A stretch of DNA of 64,000 nt from positions 23,038,859 to 23,102,858 of the forward strand of contig OY743184.1 in the NCBI GenBank assembly GCA_963555705.1, read 5' to 3'. Shown piece after piece: positions 11,313 through 22,667 of this stretch. Below the pieces are notes generated by a model. That model worked only from the letters and a program-made list of their open reading frames with translations. It was not told the origin of the DNA and did no database searches. Origin of the DNA: Ligustrum vulgare (taxonomy: Eukaryota; Streptophyta; Magnoliopsida; Lamiales; Oleaceae). Position 1 is the stretch's first letter. Every line of letters starts with the position of its first letter. Both the position numbers and the translations under genes were made by a program.

Positions 11313-14190
11313 ACACCCCCAAACTAGAATTATTGTTCATCCTCGAACAAAATAAAAATAAACTATAAAAATAAAAATAAAATATGTTTCTGCTTTTGTC
11401 AACTTATTTACCATGTGCTTCAATAATCCAAATTGACGATTCACTTTAGAAAAAGAAATATGAACAACATAAAATATCCAATGCTCAACTTCATTGTGTG
11501 TGTGTGTGTGTGTGTGAATAGCCAGAATCAAATGCAAACTTATGCAAAAATAAACTTGATAATGAGTGACTTTTTATGCAAGAGTAAGCCCGAATCCCAT
11601 GTGATGAACAATGATTTTCTTTTTATTTTCCTTACACTCTCGTGGATGATCACAACTTTATTGCTTTTCTCTCATATCCCGAGGTATTTCCAATTGATGT
11701 GGTTTCTACACATGTATAAATTGCATTTTTCCACACAAGACAGTTAGGATTAGACAAGTATGCATGACAAACCAAGAATATTTAACGAAGTGTTAGGAAT
11801 TTCAATCAACAAAGCTTATACCATTTTATTCCATTTTTCTTTCATATGGACGACTTTTTCTTTTAATGTCCTTGTCTTTTACCATCTTTGTGCAATACTT
11901 TTCATACTTGCTTTCTATATGACCCCTGTAACGAGCTTTAGGTCGGAAGCTCCCAACTCAGTTGAACTTAGGGTACCAGGTTCAGAGAACTCCTCAGACT
12001 TAATTACCCGAGTCACAAAGGCTTAAACAGAAAAGTTAAAGATGTTTTAACGTCTTATGTGTAAGTCCACTCTCCGTACTTGCTTTCTAGTTGACCCCTA
12101 TAGTGAGCTTTAGGTCGGTAGCTCCCAATTCAATTGAGCTTAGGGTACCAGGTTCAGAGAACCCCTCAAACTTACTTGCTCGAGTCAAAAAGGCATTTGA
12201 AGAGTAGAATAAGACCTTCAGCATTTTCTTTTTTTTGCTGGTTATTATGGTTTATACTTGTTGATCAAAACCCCTTACACTAAAGATGCACAATTAAAAC
12301 TTCAAGTCTTAAATCCATCAATGCGTACTCATACTAACCTTCCCATCCCCAAACTGCTTCTTGAGCAGTTTGGTTCTACATTTCAGGTCGGGATCTAATT
12401 TCTTAAGGTTTGGAATTTTTCAATCAGTTCTATGTTCAGAGTGCACAAGTTTATCCCACAAGTATCAAGCATCTTCCTACAAAAGTTATTATTCGAAAGT
12501 GGCTATGTGCTCAAGTTTGATTAAAGTCTTACATGAACGAATGTTAAGAAAAATTTTAGTCCACATGTTGCCCAATTTTCTAATTAAAGCACAAAAGTTA
12601 ATTCAAATCATATCATAAGCAATAAATAAATCAACAAAATTTTTCAAATTTTCATTTTTTATGATTTTTTCAATTTTTCAATTTTTTATGAATTTTCTAC
12701 CCAAAATCGAATGAATGTTTACATAAAAACACATGAATGAGATTCCCACCCCCAAACTAGAAATCTACATTGTCCTCAATGTATTTCAAGAAATAATAAA
12801 CAATTAAGCACAAAATAACAAGATGGGTCAAGTACTTCCCGGGTTTGGAGATGCGGTATTCTCATTTTGAAGCTTTGACTTGAATGCTTGGTGGGATGAA
12901 ATGATCATTTACTTCATTTTCCATGTTTGGCTTGAATTGTCCCATGATGATATGTTCCTTGCAAATAAACATTAATAATCATTAGAAGAATAATTATCAC
13001 ATAGGAACTAAATAAAATCAACACAACACATCCAAACTAGGACTTAGAAAAATTTTGAAAGTTTTGAAAAGTGGTCGACCACTAATTTTCAACCCTTGAC
13101 ATCGCTTCGAAAAAGTAAAAATTTCCCGAGACATGTCAGGGGCATATGAAAGTACATAACTTTTTCTACAACATGTCAAAAATTCATCATATTTGGAGTT
13201 CATTTGGGTCATGAAAAGATGTGACAAAGTAGGTGCAGTGAAGCTGAAAATGTGGGTTGTGGTGCATTGGTGCCTGCAATGGCCTTGCAATGAGGTGCTA
13301 TGTAGTGCAATGGTGTTCAAGTTGAGTTTCATGCCTTAAACCAGTGTAAATAATGATTGAATGATACATAAATGATATATGACATGTAGTTAAGGTGATC
13401 ATCTAAATAGAATTGCAAAAACTCAACAAAACACTCATTGAAACATTTTATCGAACACCTTTTGTGCATATGAAGAAATCAAGGAATATCATAGAGTTGG
13501 AGACTCGAATCAAACCAAAAATTTTGACCTATTAACTCCAATTCAATATCTCCAATCCTAGTCTAAACCCATCACCAATTATCAACAAACTCAAATTTTC
13601 TCAATAAGATGTGAAATGCACCAAAATTATGCATTATTATGTGAATTGGTGGAAAAGTTCATACCTTCGAATGATTTTGAAGTGTAGTAGGGCATGACTT
13701 TGAGTTAAAATAATGTGCAAACAATGGGGAATGATTTTGGACTCGATGCATGATGATTTGGGAGAAGAAAATCGGGTTTGAAGTGGTAAAAATGAAGTTA
13801 TTGCATTATATATCCATTTTGCCTTTTCCCCCAGAAAATTACCATGCGACCGCACAGTGTTAAAGGCAGTAACTTATGATTTTTTTTCATTTTTGAGTTT
13901 TGGACACCTTTTTCGACCCCTAAATACTTTCAAATGCATGCAACCAACTTCTAAACAATATGTTCATGTCCTAAGCTAGGTGATCAAGTGGAATTGTGAT
14001 AAAAAGTACAAAACAAATAGAAAACAAATAAATCCTAAAGATGCTAAAACATGCAGAATATGTGCAATGAAGTTTTCAATGCCACTAACATATCAAAATA
14101 TGAATTCTAAGCATGCAAGTGATCCTAAAATGCAGTGTATAGCATCAAAACAACAATAAAGGAAACAAATAAAGAAAAAGGGTTTGAGAA
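11313..14190 (-). other. Non-coding internal region of element B, with (GT)n and a 171 bp tandem duplication
   Basis: No reverse transcriptase, integrase or other coding signature in any frame. It holds a (GT)n run at about 11496-11515, a directly repeated block of about 171 bp (copies start near 11905 and 12076, both containing GAGCTTTAGGTCGG and GGGTACCAGGTTCAGAGAAC), and another copy of the palindrome at 13841-13857. Confidence 0.75.
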
Positions 14191-14216
14191 GTTGGGTTGC
14201 CTCCCAACAAGCGCTT
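14191..14216 (-). other. Conserved hairpin just after the protease frame of B
   Basis: Plus strand GTTGGGTTGCCTCCCAAC (6 bp stem, 6 nt loop) followed by the palindrome AAGCGCTT. The same structure occurs at the same place in element C (21650-21675), 40-60 bases downstream of the protease stop codon. Its role is unknown to me; possibilities are RNA stability, 3' processing or dimerisation. Confidence 0.5.
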
Positions 14217-14254
14217 CATTTAAAGTCTAGAGCTAGACTTTTTGGCAAACTTTC

Positions 14255-15313
14255 TCAAGGTGGTATGAAACATGATGTTGAGGCCCTATCATTTGTCTTG
14301 ACCCTATGCTCAGCTTGTTTCCAAAGATGAAGATGCTGTGCCACTTCAAATTTTGAACATTTTTCAAGTAGTGGATTTTGATTCACTAGTTGAACCATGT
14401 CAAATATTACTTTCTCCTCCTCTACTCGAAGCATGACCTCCCCCTTTTCCACATCAACCAAAGCTCTAGCAGTAGCCAGAAAGGGTTGGCATAAAATCAG
14501 TGGCACCTTACGATCTTTCTCCATGTCTAGAATCACGAAGTCAACAGGGAATATGAATTTGTCCACTTTAACCAGCACATCCTCAATGACTCGATATGGG
14601 TATCAAATGGAATGATCAGCTAGCTGCAAGATGATTGGGCTTGGCTTTGGGTCCCCTAATCCTAGCTTCATATAGACTGAAAGAGGCATCAAATTTATGC
14701 TTGCACCAAGATCACATAAAACTTTGTTAAATTTTAAAGTCACCAATGATGAAAGGAATTGAAAAACTTCATGGATCTCTCAGCTTGGGTGGTAGCTTTT
14801 GTTGCAAGATGGCGCTGCACTCTTCATTTAGTGACACCTCCTCAAGTTCCTCAAGTTTTCTCTTACTTGAAATTATCTTTTTCAGGAACTTGGTATAGCT
14901 GGGGATTTGGGTAATGGCTTCTAGGAAAGGAATGTTAATATGCAGCTTTCTTAGCATGTTGAGAAATTTATTGAACTGCTGATCCTCCTTAGGATTTTGT
15001 AATATTTACGGGAATGGAATAGGGGACTCATGAGGTTTAATTTTCAATTTTACCTCATTCTCCTCTTTCTCCTCAGCAGATTGCTTTTCAGGTGCCTCAA
15101 CAGGTTTTCCCTTTTCTTCATCTGGCTTTTGAACAAGAATCTCAGGGAATTTCACCCCACTACGTGTGGTAATTGTGTTTACTCCTTGTTTCTCTTTCCA
15201 ACCTTTCAGTCTTTAGAAAAAAGGAGTGGGAGGTTCATAGACTCTATCACATAGAGCAAAAGTGATCCTTCCTGGCACAAAATCTACCTCTCTTTCAACA
15301 GTTTTGATTGCCA
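14255..15313 (-). pseudogene. Aspartic protease domain of element B
   Basis: Translating the minus strand gives an Athila-type protease with the active site CDLGASINLMPLSVYMKLGL at about 14650-14720 (catalytic D present), followed by a stop in the SI-YPY segment and then DFVILDMEKDRKVPLILCQP and FLATARALVDVEKGE. In-frame stops and frame changes break it. The frame ends at 14255 with no continuation into RT, which would follow directly in autonomous relatives. Confidence 0.85.
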
Positions 15314-16725
15314 TCACTTGCTCCTAGGATCAACCTCAGTGTTACCAGGCAGTGTACCTGGGGCTCTATTTGTTAAAGCCTGAGCTATCTGACCAACTTG
15401 GGTTTCCATGTTTTTGATTGAAGCCTGATGATTTCGCAATGTAGTTTCAGTCATTCTCATGAATTGGTCAGTTTTTGTCATGAACTGATCAGTTTTAGCC
15501 ATAAACTGATTGGTCTGGCTCATGTATTGGTCAGTCTTCTCCATCAATTTCATGACCATCTCCTCAAGTTGAGGTTTCTTCTCCACTCCCTGCTGTGGAG
15601 GGGCTTGCTGGCTAGCTCCATTTTGATTATCCCTCCATGAAAATTTAGAGTGATTTCGCCAACCAGGATTATAAGTGTTGGAGCATGGATTATTTTGGCG
15701 ATGTCCCCCTTGTACAAAGCTAACCTGATCAGCTTGAGCTGCCAAAATTGGACAATCCGAGGTATTGTGATTGGCCCTACGTTCCTCGCATCCAGTTACT
15801 ACAATTTTCACTGAATGGTTGGTTTGTATGAAATTCATCAAAGAGTCTATTTTAGCAGACAATGCCGACACATCATCCACTGCATAAACTCCTGCTGGTT
15901 TCTTCTGAATTGTTCTCTCAGATGGGACATTGCGTTGGTATTGAGTATTCTCTCAAACAATTCAAGTGCTCCATCAAGAGTTTGGGTAGTTATTGATCCA
16001 TTTGATGACGAATCAACAAGACTCTTGTATTGAGGGAGCAAGTCAATGTAAAAGTACCTTACCTGCTCATTTTTAGGTAATCCATGTTGAGGGCACTTCC
16101 TAACCATACTTTTAAACCTAGTCCATGCTTCATCAAATGATTCAGACTCTTGTTGTTGGAAGATTGTTATCTCATGTCTGAGTTTAGCGACTTTGGCTGG
16201 AGGCATGAATTTTGTGCAAAATTTTTTAGCCAAGTTATTCCAAGTTGTTATACTTGCAGGAGGATGAGAGTCTAACCAATCTATTGCCCTATCTCTTAAG
16301 GTGTATGGAAACAATCTAAGTTTGATGGCGTCATTTGACACACCCTGATATTTAAAATATTCACACATATCTAAAAATTTAGACACATGTGCATGTGGAT
16401 TTTCATCGGGTTTGCCATAGAATTGATGTCCATTTTGAAACATATTTATCACATTGATCTTTAGTTGGAAGTTTGCAAGACCAAAAGGTGGATAAACTAT
16501 GCTTGATTGGTTTTGGACAATTTGTGGGGTCATGAAATCTCCTTCAAGTCTATTCCCCTCATCTTCTAGCTCAACAACAGGTAAAGCCATATTGTTTGCC
16601 ATTTGTTCTTTTTGGTTTTTGGATTTATCTAGCTCCCTAAATTCTCTTAATCTATGGTGTAAAGTACGTTCTATTTCCGGGTCAACTTTGAAAAGATTCC
16701 TGTTTTTCGAATGTAACATACACAA
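15314..16725 (-). pseudogene. Athila-like gag of element B
   Basis: Frames 15847-16725 and 15314-15880 together. The first has NMALPVVELEDEGNRLEGDF, FYGKPDENPHAHVSKFLDMC, RAIDWLDSHPPASITTWNNL and FDEAWTRFKSMVRKCPQHGL, the standard gag of Athila-type plant elements. The second carries a zinc-knuckle-like CEERRANHNTSDCPI and a run of near-identical heptads (TDQFM-type) that form a coiled coil. The two frames are offset around 15850-15900. Gag would package the RNA and may be what keeps this element mobile with help from a relative. Confidence 0.88.
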
Positions 16726-16873
16726 CTAAGAAAAAATCTGAAACTAGTTACTAAACTAAAATTAAAAATAAAATAAAATAAAATCCTAAAAATAAAAATA
16801 AAAATAAAAATAAAATAAACAAGTAAAAAGTCCGAATTAGTGAAGGTAATCTAAAAATAAATTTAAACTACAA
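16726..16873 (-). other. Leader of element B with (TAAAAA)n tract
   Basis: Short leader between primer site and gag; AT-rich simple repeat of the AAAATAAAAATAAA type at about 16760-16820. Confidence 0.6.
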
Positions 16874-16891
16874 TCCCCGGAAACGGCGCCA
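16874..16891 (-). other. Primer-binding site of element B (tRNA-Asp type)
   Basis: Minus strand TGGCGCCGTTTCCGGGGA, differing by one base from the TGGCGCCGTTGCCGGGGA site typical of Athila-type plant elements. It lies 6 bases from the 5' LTR start at 16898. Confidence 0.88.
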
Positions 16892-16897
16892 AAAACT

Positions 16898-18133
16898 TGT
16901 TCGCTCCGCAAGTGCACGGGTCGTGCAAGTAATAAAGTGGACGTGAGTCCAAGTATTGATCCCACAGAGATTGTTTTAAATTGTATTTTAGATTAAGAAT
17001 CCTTAACCGGAACTAGAGATTTGATTGAGTTTGAGAATTTTGATTTTGAAACTAAACTAAAGATTAAACTAAAGAAACAATAAAAATTTGAATTTAAAAC
17101 TTATAAAGACAAATGCGTTAGAATTATGAATCCATTTTAATCAAATCATCCATATTTTGACCAAATTATTTGAACACAATTCATGGGGTTTTGAATATCC
17201 GTATTCCTAAAATTATTTAACTCCCCTTTCGAGCGATGCATAAAACCATTTTCCTGAATGCAAATTGACTATATTTCTATGACAATTAAACAATTAGAAA
17301 AGCATTAAAGGATTAATGAACACTCTCAAGGATAACACAAAGCATAGGGGTATATTTCTATCTCCTATCGAACTTTGTGGCAATTAAATAACATCTAATG
17401 AATTTCTACTCTTTCGAACATAGAAAAACATCAATAAAATCACATAGAAACTGGCCAAACAATTGCATAATAATAAAAGCACTATTTAATTGCATCAAAC
17501 CCATAAATTGTGTAAATTAAGTAATAAGGCAAAACATGAAATCAATAATTAAAACTCCATCACAATTCTAACACAAGAAATCTAGCCTAGAAACATGATT
17601 AAAGAAAATTCACAAGAAAAATGAATAGAAATCACCCCGTTCATCTTCTTGATCTTTCTTCTTCAATCTTGAATTTGGCCTCCTATGGATCCCCCAGCAA
17701 TTCGACAATGTTTTGGCATGAATTATGAAGATAGGGAACCCTTAATGTCGCGCCCCAAGTCTGATATTTATAGATGTACACGAGAATTAGGTTATTTGGG
17801 GAGAAAGAATGTTGATTTCGCCGTAAAAAGCCCAGCTACGGCCCAGAATCTCTACCGATTATTGCAATTTAGCCCCTGAACTTCTGATTTCTTCCAAATT
17901 TGATTTCTTATTCAAATTGGCCCTTTGATTAACTTCATCAACTCTTGATTTGCTTACTTTGACACGTTTATCATCCAATTGCTCAATTTTGGCTTCAAGT
18001 TCATTGTTTTCTCGACTTTGGGTTATTTATGAAAGATAAACAAATACAACCAAAATAAATAGCAAATATTCTTGAACAAACAATAAAAATCCTACTTTTA
18101 AGATAGAAATAAGTGTATAAAATACACTTATCA
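16898..18133 (-). repeat. 5' LTR of element B with a 198 bp internal deletion
   Basis: Same ends as 9879-11312 but 198 bp shorter. The missing block begins right after CTCTACCG (17856) and resumes at ATTGCAATTTAGCCCC; it spans the whole palindrome array and the region after it. The breakpoints share the dinucleotide CG. Because both LTRs are identical at insertion, the deletion came later. Confidence 0.88.
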
Positions 18134-18176
18134 ACGGATCCTTGCTCGTTGGGACACTTCGATACTCATCACTCAA

Positions 18177-19960
18177 TACCTTACAATGTCTCCAAAGGTA
18201 TGAGGAGTTTATAGTTGCGTGCACACTGTCCTGCCTACTTCCTTTTGGAATAACAGGAAGTATCTGTCTAAAATCTCCACCAAATACAATTGTCTTGCCT
18301 CTAAATGGTTGTTCCATACTCAACGGGTTGCAAAATCTCATAATGTCTCTCATGCTTCTGTCTAATGCTTCAAAGCAATATCTATTCATCATTGGCGTTT
18401 CATCCCAAATAATAAGCTTGGCCTTAACAACTAACTCAGCTAGTTGACTACCTTGTTTTATGTTGCACATAGAATCTTCATTTGGATTTAAGGGAATGAC
18501 AAATCTAGAATGAGAAGTTCACCCCCTAGGAGTGGAAGCGCTTCTATACCGCTTGAAGCCACGTTAATTACAATCTCCCCCTTGGACCTAAGAGCTGCAG
18601 ACAAAGTTTTCCAGACAAATGTTTTGCCAGTCCCTCTATACCCATACAAGAAGAACATACCTCCTTTGTCACTATGAACAGCAGACATTATGGTATCATA
18701 AGATATCATCTGCTCATCTGTCAAATTTTTTAAAAAAAAATTGTGTTCTTCTGAAAACGCTCTTTTATCGTAAGATAATTCATTACATATCAATATATTC
18801 CCACCATGTGCAAAATAGTCACCATCTAGAAATGGCATTGATTGGAAATCAAGCAGACTTCTATTGCTGCGATTCAAAATCTTCTCAATTTCCACAAGGG
18901 CATAATTTTTTATTTCTTCATCACTTAACTCCGACTCTGCAAATAAAATAAAAAAAATTGCAAAAAATTTAGTGGTTAAGGGAAACATAGATACAAATTT
19001 GTTTTTTAATTCTCTAAAATAATTCTAATAAGATATAGTACCTTGGTGACCAAAAGTATTTCGTTGTCTATAAAGTATGTCATTCGATAGGTATTGCCAG
19101 CATCTTTCCCAAACAACTTCAAGCCTGGAAAGGCATCTCGAACACAATAATGTTGTAAAAAGATTTTTGAGAGAATGTGTTGATCCCCAGTGACTTGCTT
19201 CGAGAATCCCATGAACATATTCTTTATTGTCATCCAAAAGTCCAAGTTCATAACATGCATCTCTGTAGGATTCATATTATGTTCCATTAACACACTTAAT
19301 CTCCTCATAGCTCATAGGGCCTCGGACTATATTGAGAAGAATTCTAAGATAGTACATTTCGCCACTATCGGGAGGAACATAAAATATTCGTCCAACAGAA
19401 TCGATTGCCATTCTCTACTGGGTTGCTTCCAAACAAATTTAGTAGGAAATTCTACATATGTTAGACTCCTCTCCTTAGGATATTTTTTGTTAGTATCCAT
19501 CCATGCTGTGAACATGCTATGCTACAGAAGGCCGATTCATGACTTCGTCAATTGGATCACCATCTGAAAAGATTACATTCTGCTCATTCATGAAAACTTA
19601 AATGCTCAACAGGAGGATCTCTATACTGTATTTCATAACCAAAAATCCTAAAGGCTGCCTCATAGGGTGATATGTACATGCAATCATAGTACATATTTAT
19701 CTCATCAACATTGTCGTTCGACTCCTTATCCTCAGTACTCTTGTAGAAAGCAGCAGTAACACGATCATGGCCTTATTGACATATTTGAAGAGGTACTTGA
19801 TTGACCTTGATTGGTTGCACCACTCTACATTAATATGAGCACCATACTTAATTAATAAATATCGACTATGCGGCACAATTTAACGATTTTCAAGCTCAAC
19901 CCCGTTCTTATTTATAGTTCTTCCATTGTCTCTTCTTCTATAAACAGGATACTCATCCTC
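18177..19960 (-). pseudogene. Helitron Rep C-terminal region and helicase N-terminal half, broken
   Basis: Several minus-strand frames in order. At 19955-19860: EDEYPVYRRRDNGRTI; near 19765-19800 the Rep motif KYLFKYVNK (the catalytic YxxK region of the rolling-circle endonuclease); then [35 protein letters not shown], a divergent [16 protein letters not shown]; then the helicase with LTDEQMISYDTIMSAV, Walker A GYRGTGKTFVWK, SSGIEALPLLGG, the Walker B-type IIWDETPMMNRYCFEALDRS, and VFGGDFRQILPVIPKGSR. Stops and frame shifts are frequent. The reading continues into 2146-2982 across the gypsy A insertion at TTGAG. The N-terminal part of Rep (His-hydrophobic-His motif) is absent. Confidence 0.9.
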
Positions 19961-21649
19961 AAATTTGATGAAAGTCTTACATGGATGAATGTTTAAGAAC
20001 AATTTTGTTCGCATGGTCCCCAATATTCTAACTAAAGCACAAAATTCAATTCAAATCATGTCATAAATAATAAATAAATCAACAAAATTTTTCAAAATTT
20101 TCAATTTTTTATGATTTTTTCAATTTTTTTCAAGTTTTTATGAATTTTCTACCCAAAACCAAATGAATGTGTATATGAAAGCACATGAATGAGATTCCCA
20201 CCCCCAAACTAGAATCATACATTGTCCTCAATGTATTCAAAACAAATAAAGAAAATAAACACATAAATAACAAAGAGGTTTAATGTTTTGGAGAGTTGGT
20301 GTTCTCATTTTTGAAGCTTTGACTTGAATGTTTTGTTGGATGAAATGACCCCTTACTTCCTTTTCCATGTTTGGCGTGAATTGTCCCATGATGATATGCT
20401 CCTTGCAAACAAACATTAATGATCATTAGAAGCATAATTATCACATAGGAACTAAAGAAAATCAACACAATATACCCAAACTAGGACTTAGAAAAATTTT
20501 GAGATTTTTGAAAAGTGGTCGACAACTGATTTTCAACCATTTACATCGCCTCGTAAAAGTGAAAATTTCCCGAGACATGTCCGTGCATATGAAAGTACAT
20601 AACTTGATCTACAACATATCAAAAATTCAGCAAATTTGGAGTTCATATGGGTCATGAAAAAATGCGACAAAGTAGGTGCAGTGAAACTGAAAATGTGGGT
20701 TGTGGTGCATTGGTGCTTGCAATGGCATTGCAATGAGGTGCTATGTAGTGCAATGATGTTCAAGTTGAGTTTCATGCCTTAAATCAGTGTAAATAATGAT
20801 TGAATGATGCAGAAATGATGTATAATATGTGAACAAGATGATCATCCAAAAATAATTTCGAAAACTCAGCGAATCACTTATTGGACATTTAATCAAACAC
20901 CTTTTGTTCATATGAAGAAATCAAGGAATTTCATAGAGTTGAAGACTTGAATTAAATCAAAAAATTTCACCTAATAAGCACAATTCAATACCCCCATCAA
21001 CTATCCTAAACCCATCTCCATTTATCTACAATTCACCAATCTCATAAAAATATGAAGAACATCAAATTATGCAAGATTTTGTGAAAATGTGTGGAAAAGC
21101 TCATACCTTTGAATGATTTTGAAGTGAAGTAAGGCATGACTTTGAGTTAAAATGATGTGCAAACAATGGGAAATGATTTTGGACTCGATGCATGATGATT
21201 TGGAGGAAAAAAATCGGGTTTGAAGTGGTTAAAATGAAAGTTGTTGCATTATATATCAAACTGCCGGTTATGTCCAGAATCTAACCGTGCGACCGCACGG
21301 TGTTAAAGGCAGTGACTTGAAATTTTTCAAAATTTGAGTTTTGAACCCCATTTTCGACCCCAAGTTGCCTTGCAATGCATGTGACTAACTTCCACACTAT
21401 ATGTTCTTGTTCTAAGCTAGGTGATCAAGTGAAAGATTTTGATAGTAAACAACAAAACAAGTAAAATGCAAGTAAATCCTAAGGGTGCTTAAACATGCAA
21501 AATAGGGGCAATGAAATATTCAATGCAACTAACATGTCAAAATGTGAATTCTAACAAGCTAGCAATCCTAAAATGCAATGTGAAACAACTAAACAATAAA
21601 ATAACACCAAAATAATAAATAAAACAAATAAAGGAAATATGTTTGAAAA
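19961..21649 (-). other. Non-coding internal region of element C
   Basis: Aligns with the B region 12516-14190, including the phrase CCCACCCCCAAACTAGAA and the palindrome CCGTGCGACCGCACGG (21285-21300). No gene. Confidence 0.75.
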
Positions 21650-21713
21650 GTTGGGTTGCATCCCAACAAGCGCTTCATTTATAGTCTAAAGCTAGACTTT
21701 TTGGCAAACATTT

Positions 21714-22664
21714 TTAAGGTGGCTTTAGATTTGATGGTGAGGCTTCTTCATCATTTCTCACCCTATACTCATACCTCTCCCAGCATCTAATGGCCATTTC
21801 CACATCAATCCTGGAACAGTTTTCAATTTGTGGATTGTGGGTGTTAAATTGCATCATATTGAAAGTCACCTCCTGATTTTCAGCACGTAGCACTATATCT
21901 CCCTTCTCTACATCAATTAGTGCTCGTGCAGTGGCTAAAAATGGTCTACCAAGTATCAGGGGTACTTTTTCATCTTCCTCCATGTCTAAGATGACAAAGT
22001 CAGCTGAAAATATGAACTTGTGAGTTTTAACTAGCACATCTTCCACAACTCCATAAGGGTAACAAATTGATCTATCTGCTAACTGTAAAATGATATTGCT
22101 ACCCTTTGGTTCACCCAATCCCAACTTCTTGTACACAGACAGGGGCATCGGATTTATACTTGCACCTAGTTCACGTAAGACCTTGTTGAATTTTAAATCA
22201 CCTATAATGCAAGGTATAGAAAAGCTCCCCGGGTCTTTGAGCTTAGGTGGCAGCTTGTTTTGCAAGATTGTGCTGCATTCTTCATTCAAAGTGACTTCCT
22301 CAAGTTCTTCAAGCTTTTTCTTGCTAGACATCATCTTCTTTAGCAGCTTGGCATAACTTGGGATCTGTGTGATGGCTTCCAAGAAAGGAATATTTATGTG
22401 CAGTTTTCTAAGTATATTCACAAACTTGCTAAACTGCTTATCCTCTCTTGTTTTCTTCAGCCTTTTTGAAAATGGAATAGGAGACTCATGAGACTTAATT
22501 GTTGATTTCACCTCATGGCCATCTTCCTTTTCAGCCATTTTCTCACCACTTTCCACAATTTGTTCAGGAATTTCAGCTGGCTTTTTTGCTTGAATTTCAA
22601 GAAGTTGCACACCACTACACGTAGTGATTGCATTTATCTCATTTTGTACTACACTTATAGCCAT
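21714..22664 (-). pseudogene. Aspartic protease domain of element C, catalytic D replaced by E
   Basis: A 316-codon open minus-strand frame. The protease active site reads RELGASINPMPLSVYKKLGL where B and relatives have DLGAS, so the catalytic aspartate is a glutamate. Further on are SICYPYGVVEDVLVKTHKF, DFVILDMEEDEKVPLILGRP and FLATARALIDVEKGD. The frame begins after a spacer rich in E and K and ends at LKPP-stop; no RT follows. Called pseudogene because of the active-site change, although the frame is open. Confidence 0.85.
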
Positions 22665-22667
22665 GAG

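Larger units (their letters stand above)
9879..18133 (-). mobile_element. Athila-like gag/protease-only LTR element B, nested in the gypsy A LTR
   Basis: Starts TGTTCGCTCC at 9879 and ends CTTATCA at 18133, flanked by a 5 bp TSD ACGGG (9874-9878) and ACGGA (18134-18138, one substitution; the uninterrupted LTR copy reads GCGGG). LTRs: 9879-11312 and 16898-18133. Minus-strand order: 5' LTR, tRNA-Asp-type primer site, gag, zinc knuckle, protease, then about 2.9 kb without any reverse transcriptase, RNase H or integrase, polypurine tract, 3' LTR. It resembles gag-containing non-autonomous elements (TR-GAG type) derived from the Athila/Tat lineage. Confidence 0.9.
2988..18171 (-). mobile_element. 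Ty3/gypsy LTR retrotransposon A (chromovirus-like), inserted in the Helitron helicase
   Basis: The element starts TG at 2988 and ends CA at 18171 and is flanked by the 5 bp TSD CTCAA (2983-2987 and 18172-18176). Order on the minus strand: 5' LTR (9140-9878 plus 18139-18171, split by element B), tRNA-iMet primer site, gag, protease, RT, RNase H, integrase, polypurine tract, 3' LTR (2988-3757). Without B and its TSD copy the element is about 6.9 kb, a normal length for the group. The coding region has frameshifts and a stop, so it is no longer autonomous. The LTR copies are of nearly equal length (770 and 772 bp) and clearly alike, with scattered substitutions. Confidence 0.93.

Noticed and set aside
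11496..11515. (GT)n as a functional element
   Set aside because: Ordinary microsatellite in the non-coding part of element B.
15428..15640. Plus-strand frame 15428-15640
   Set aside because: Antisense shadow of the repetitive coiled-coil part of gag in element B.
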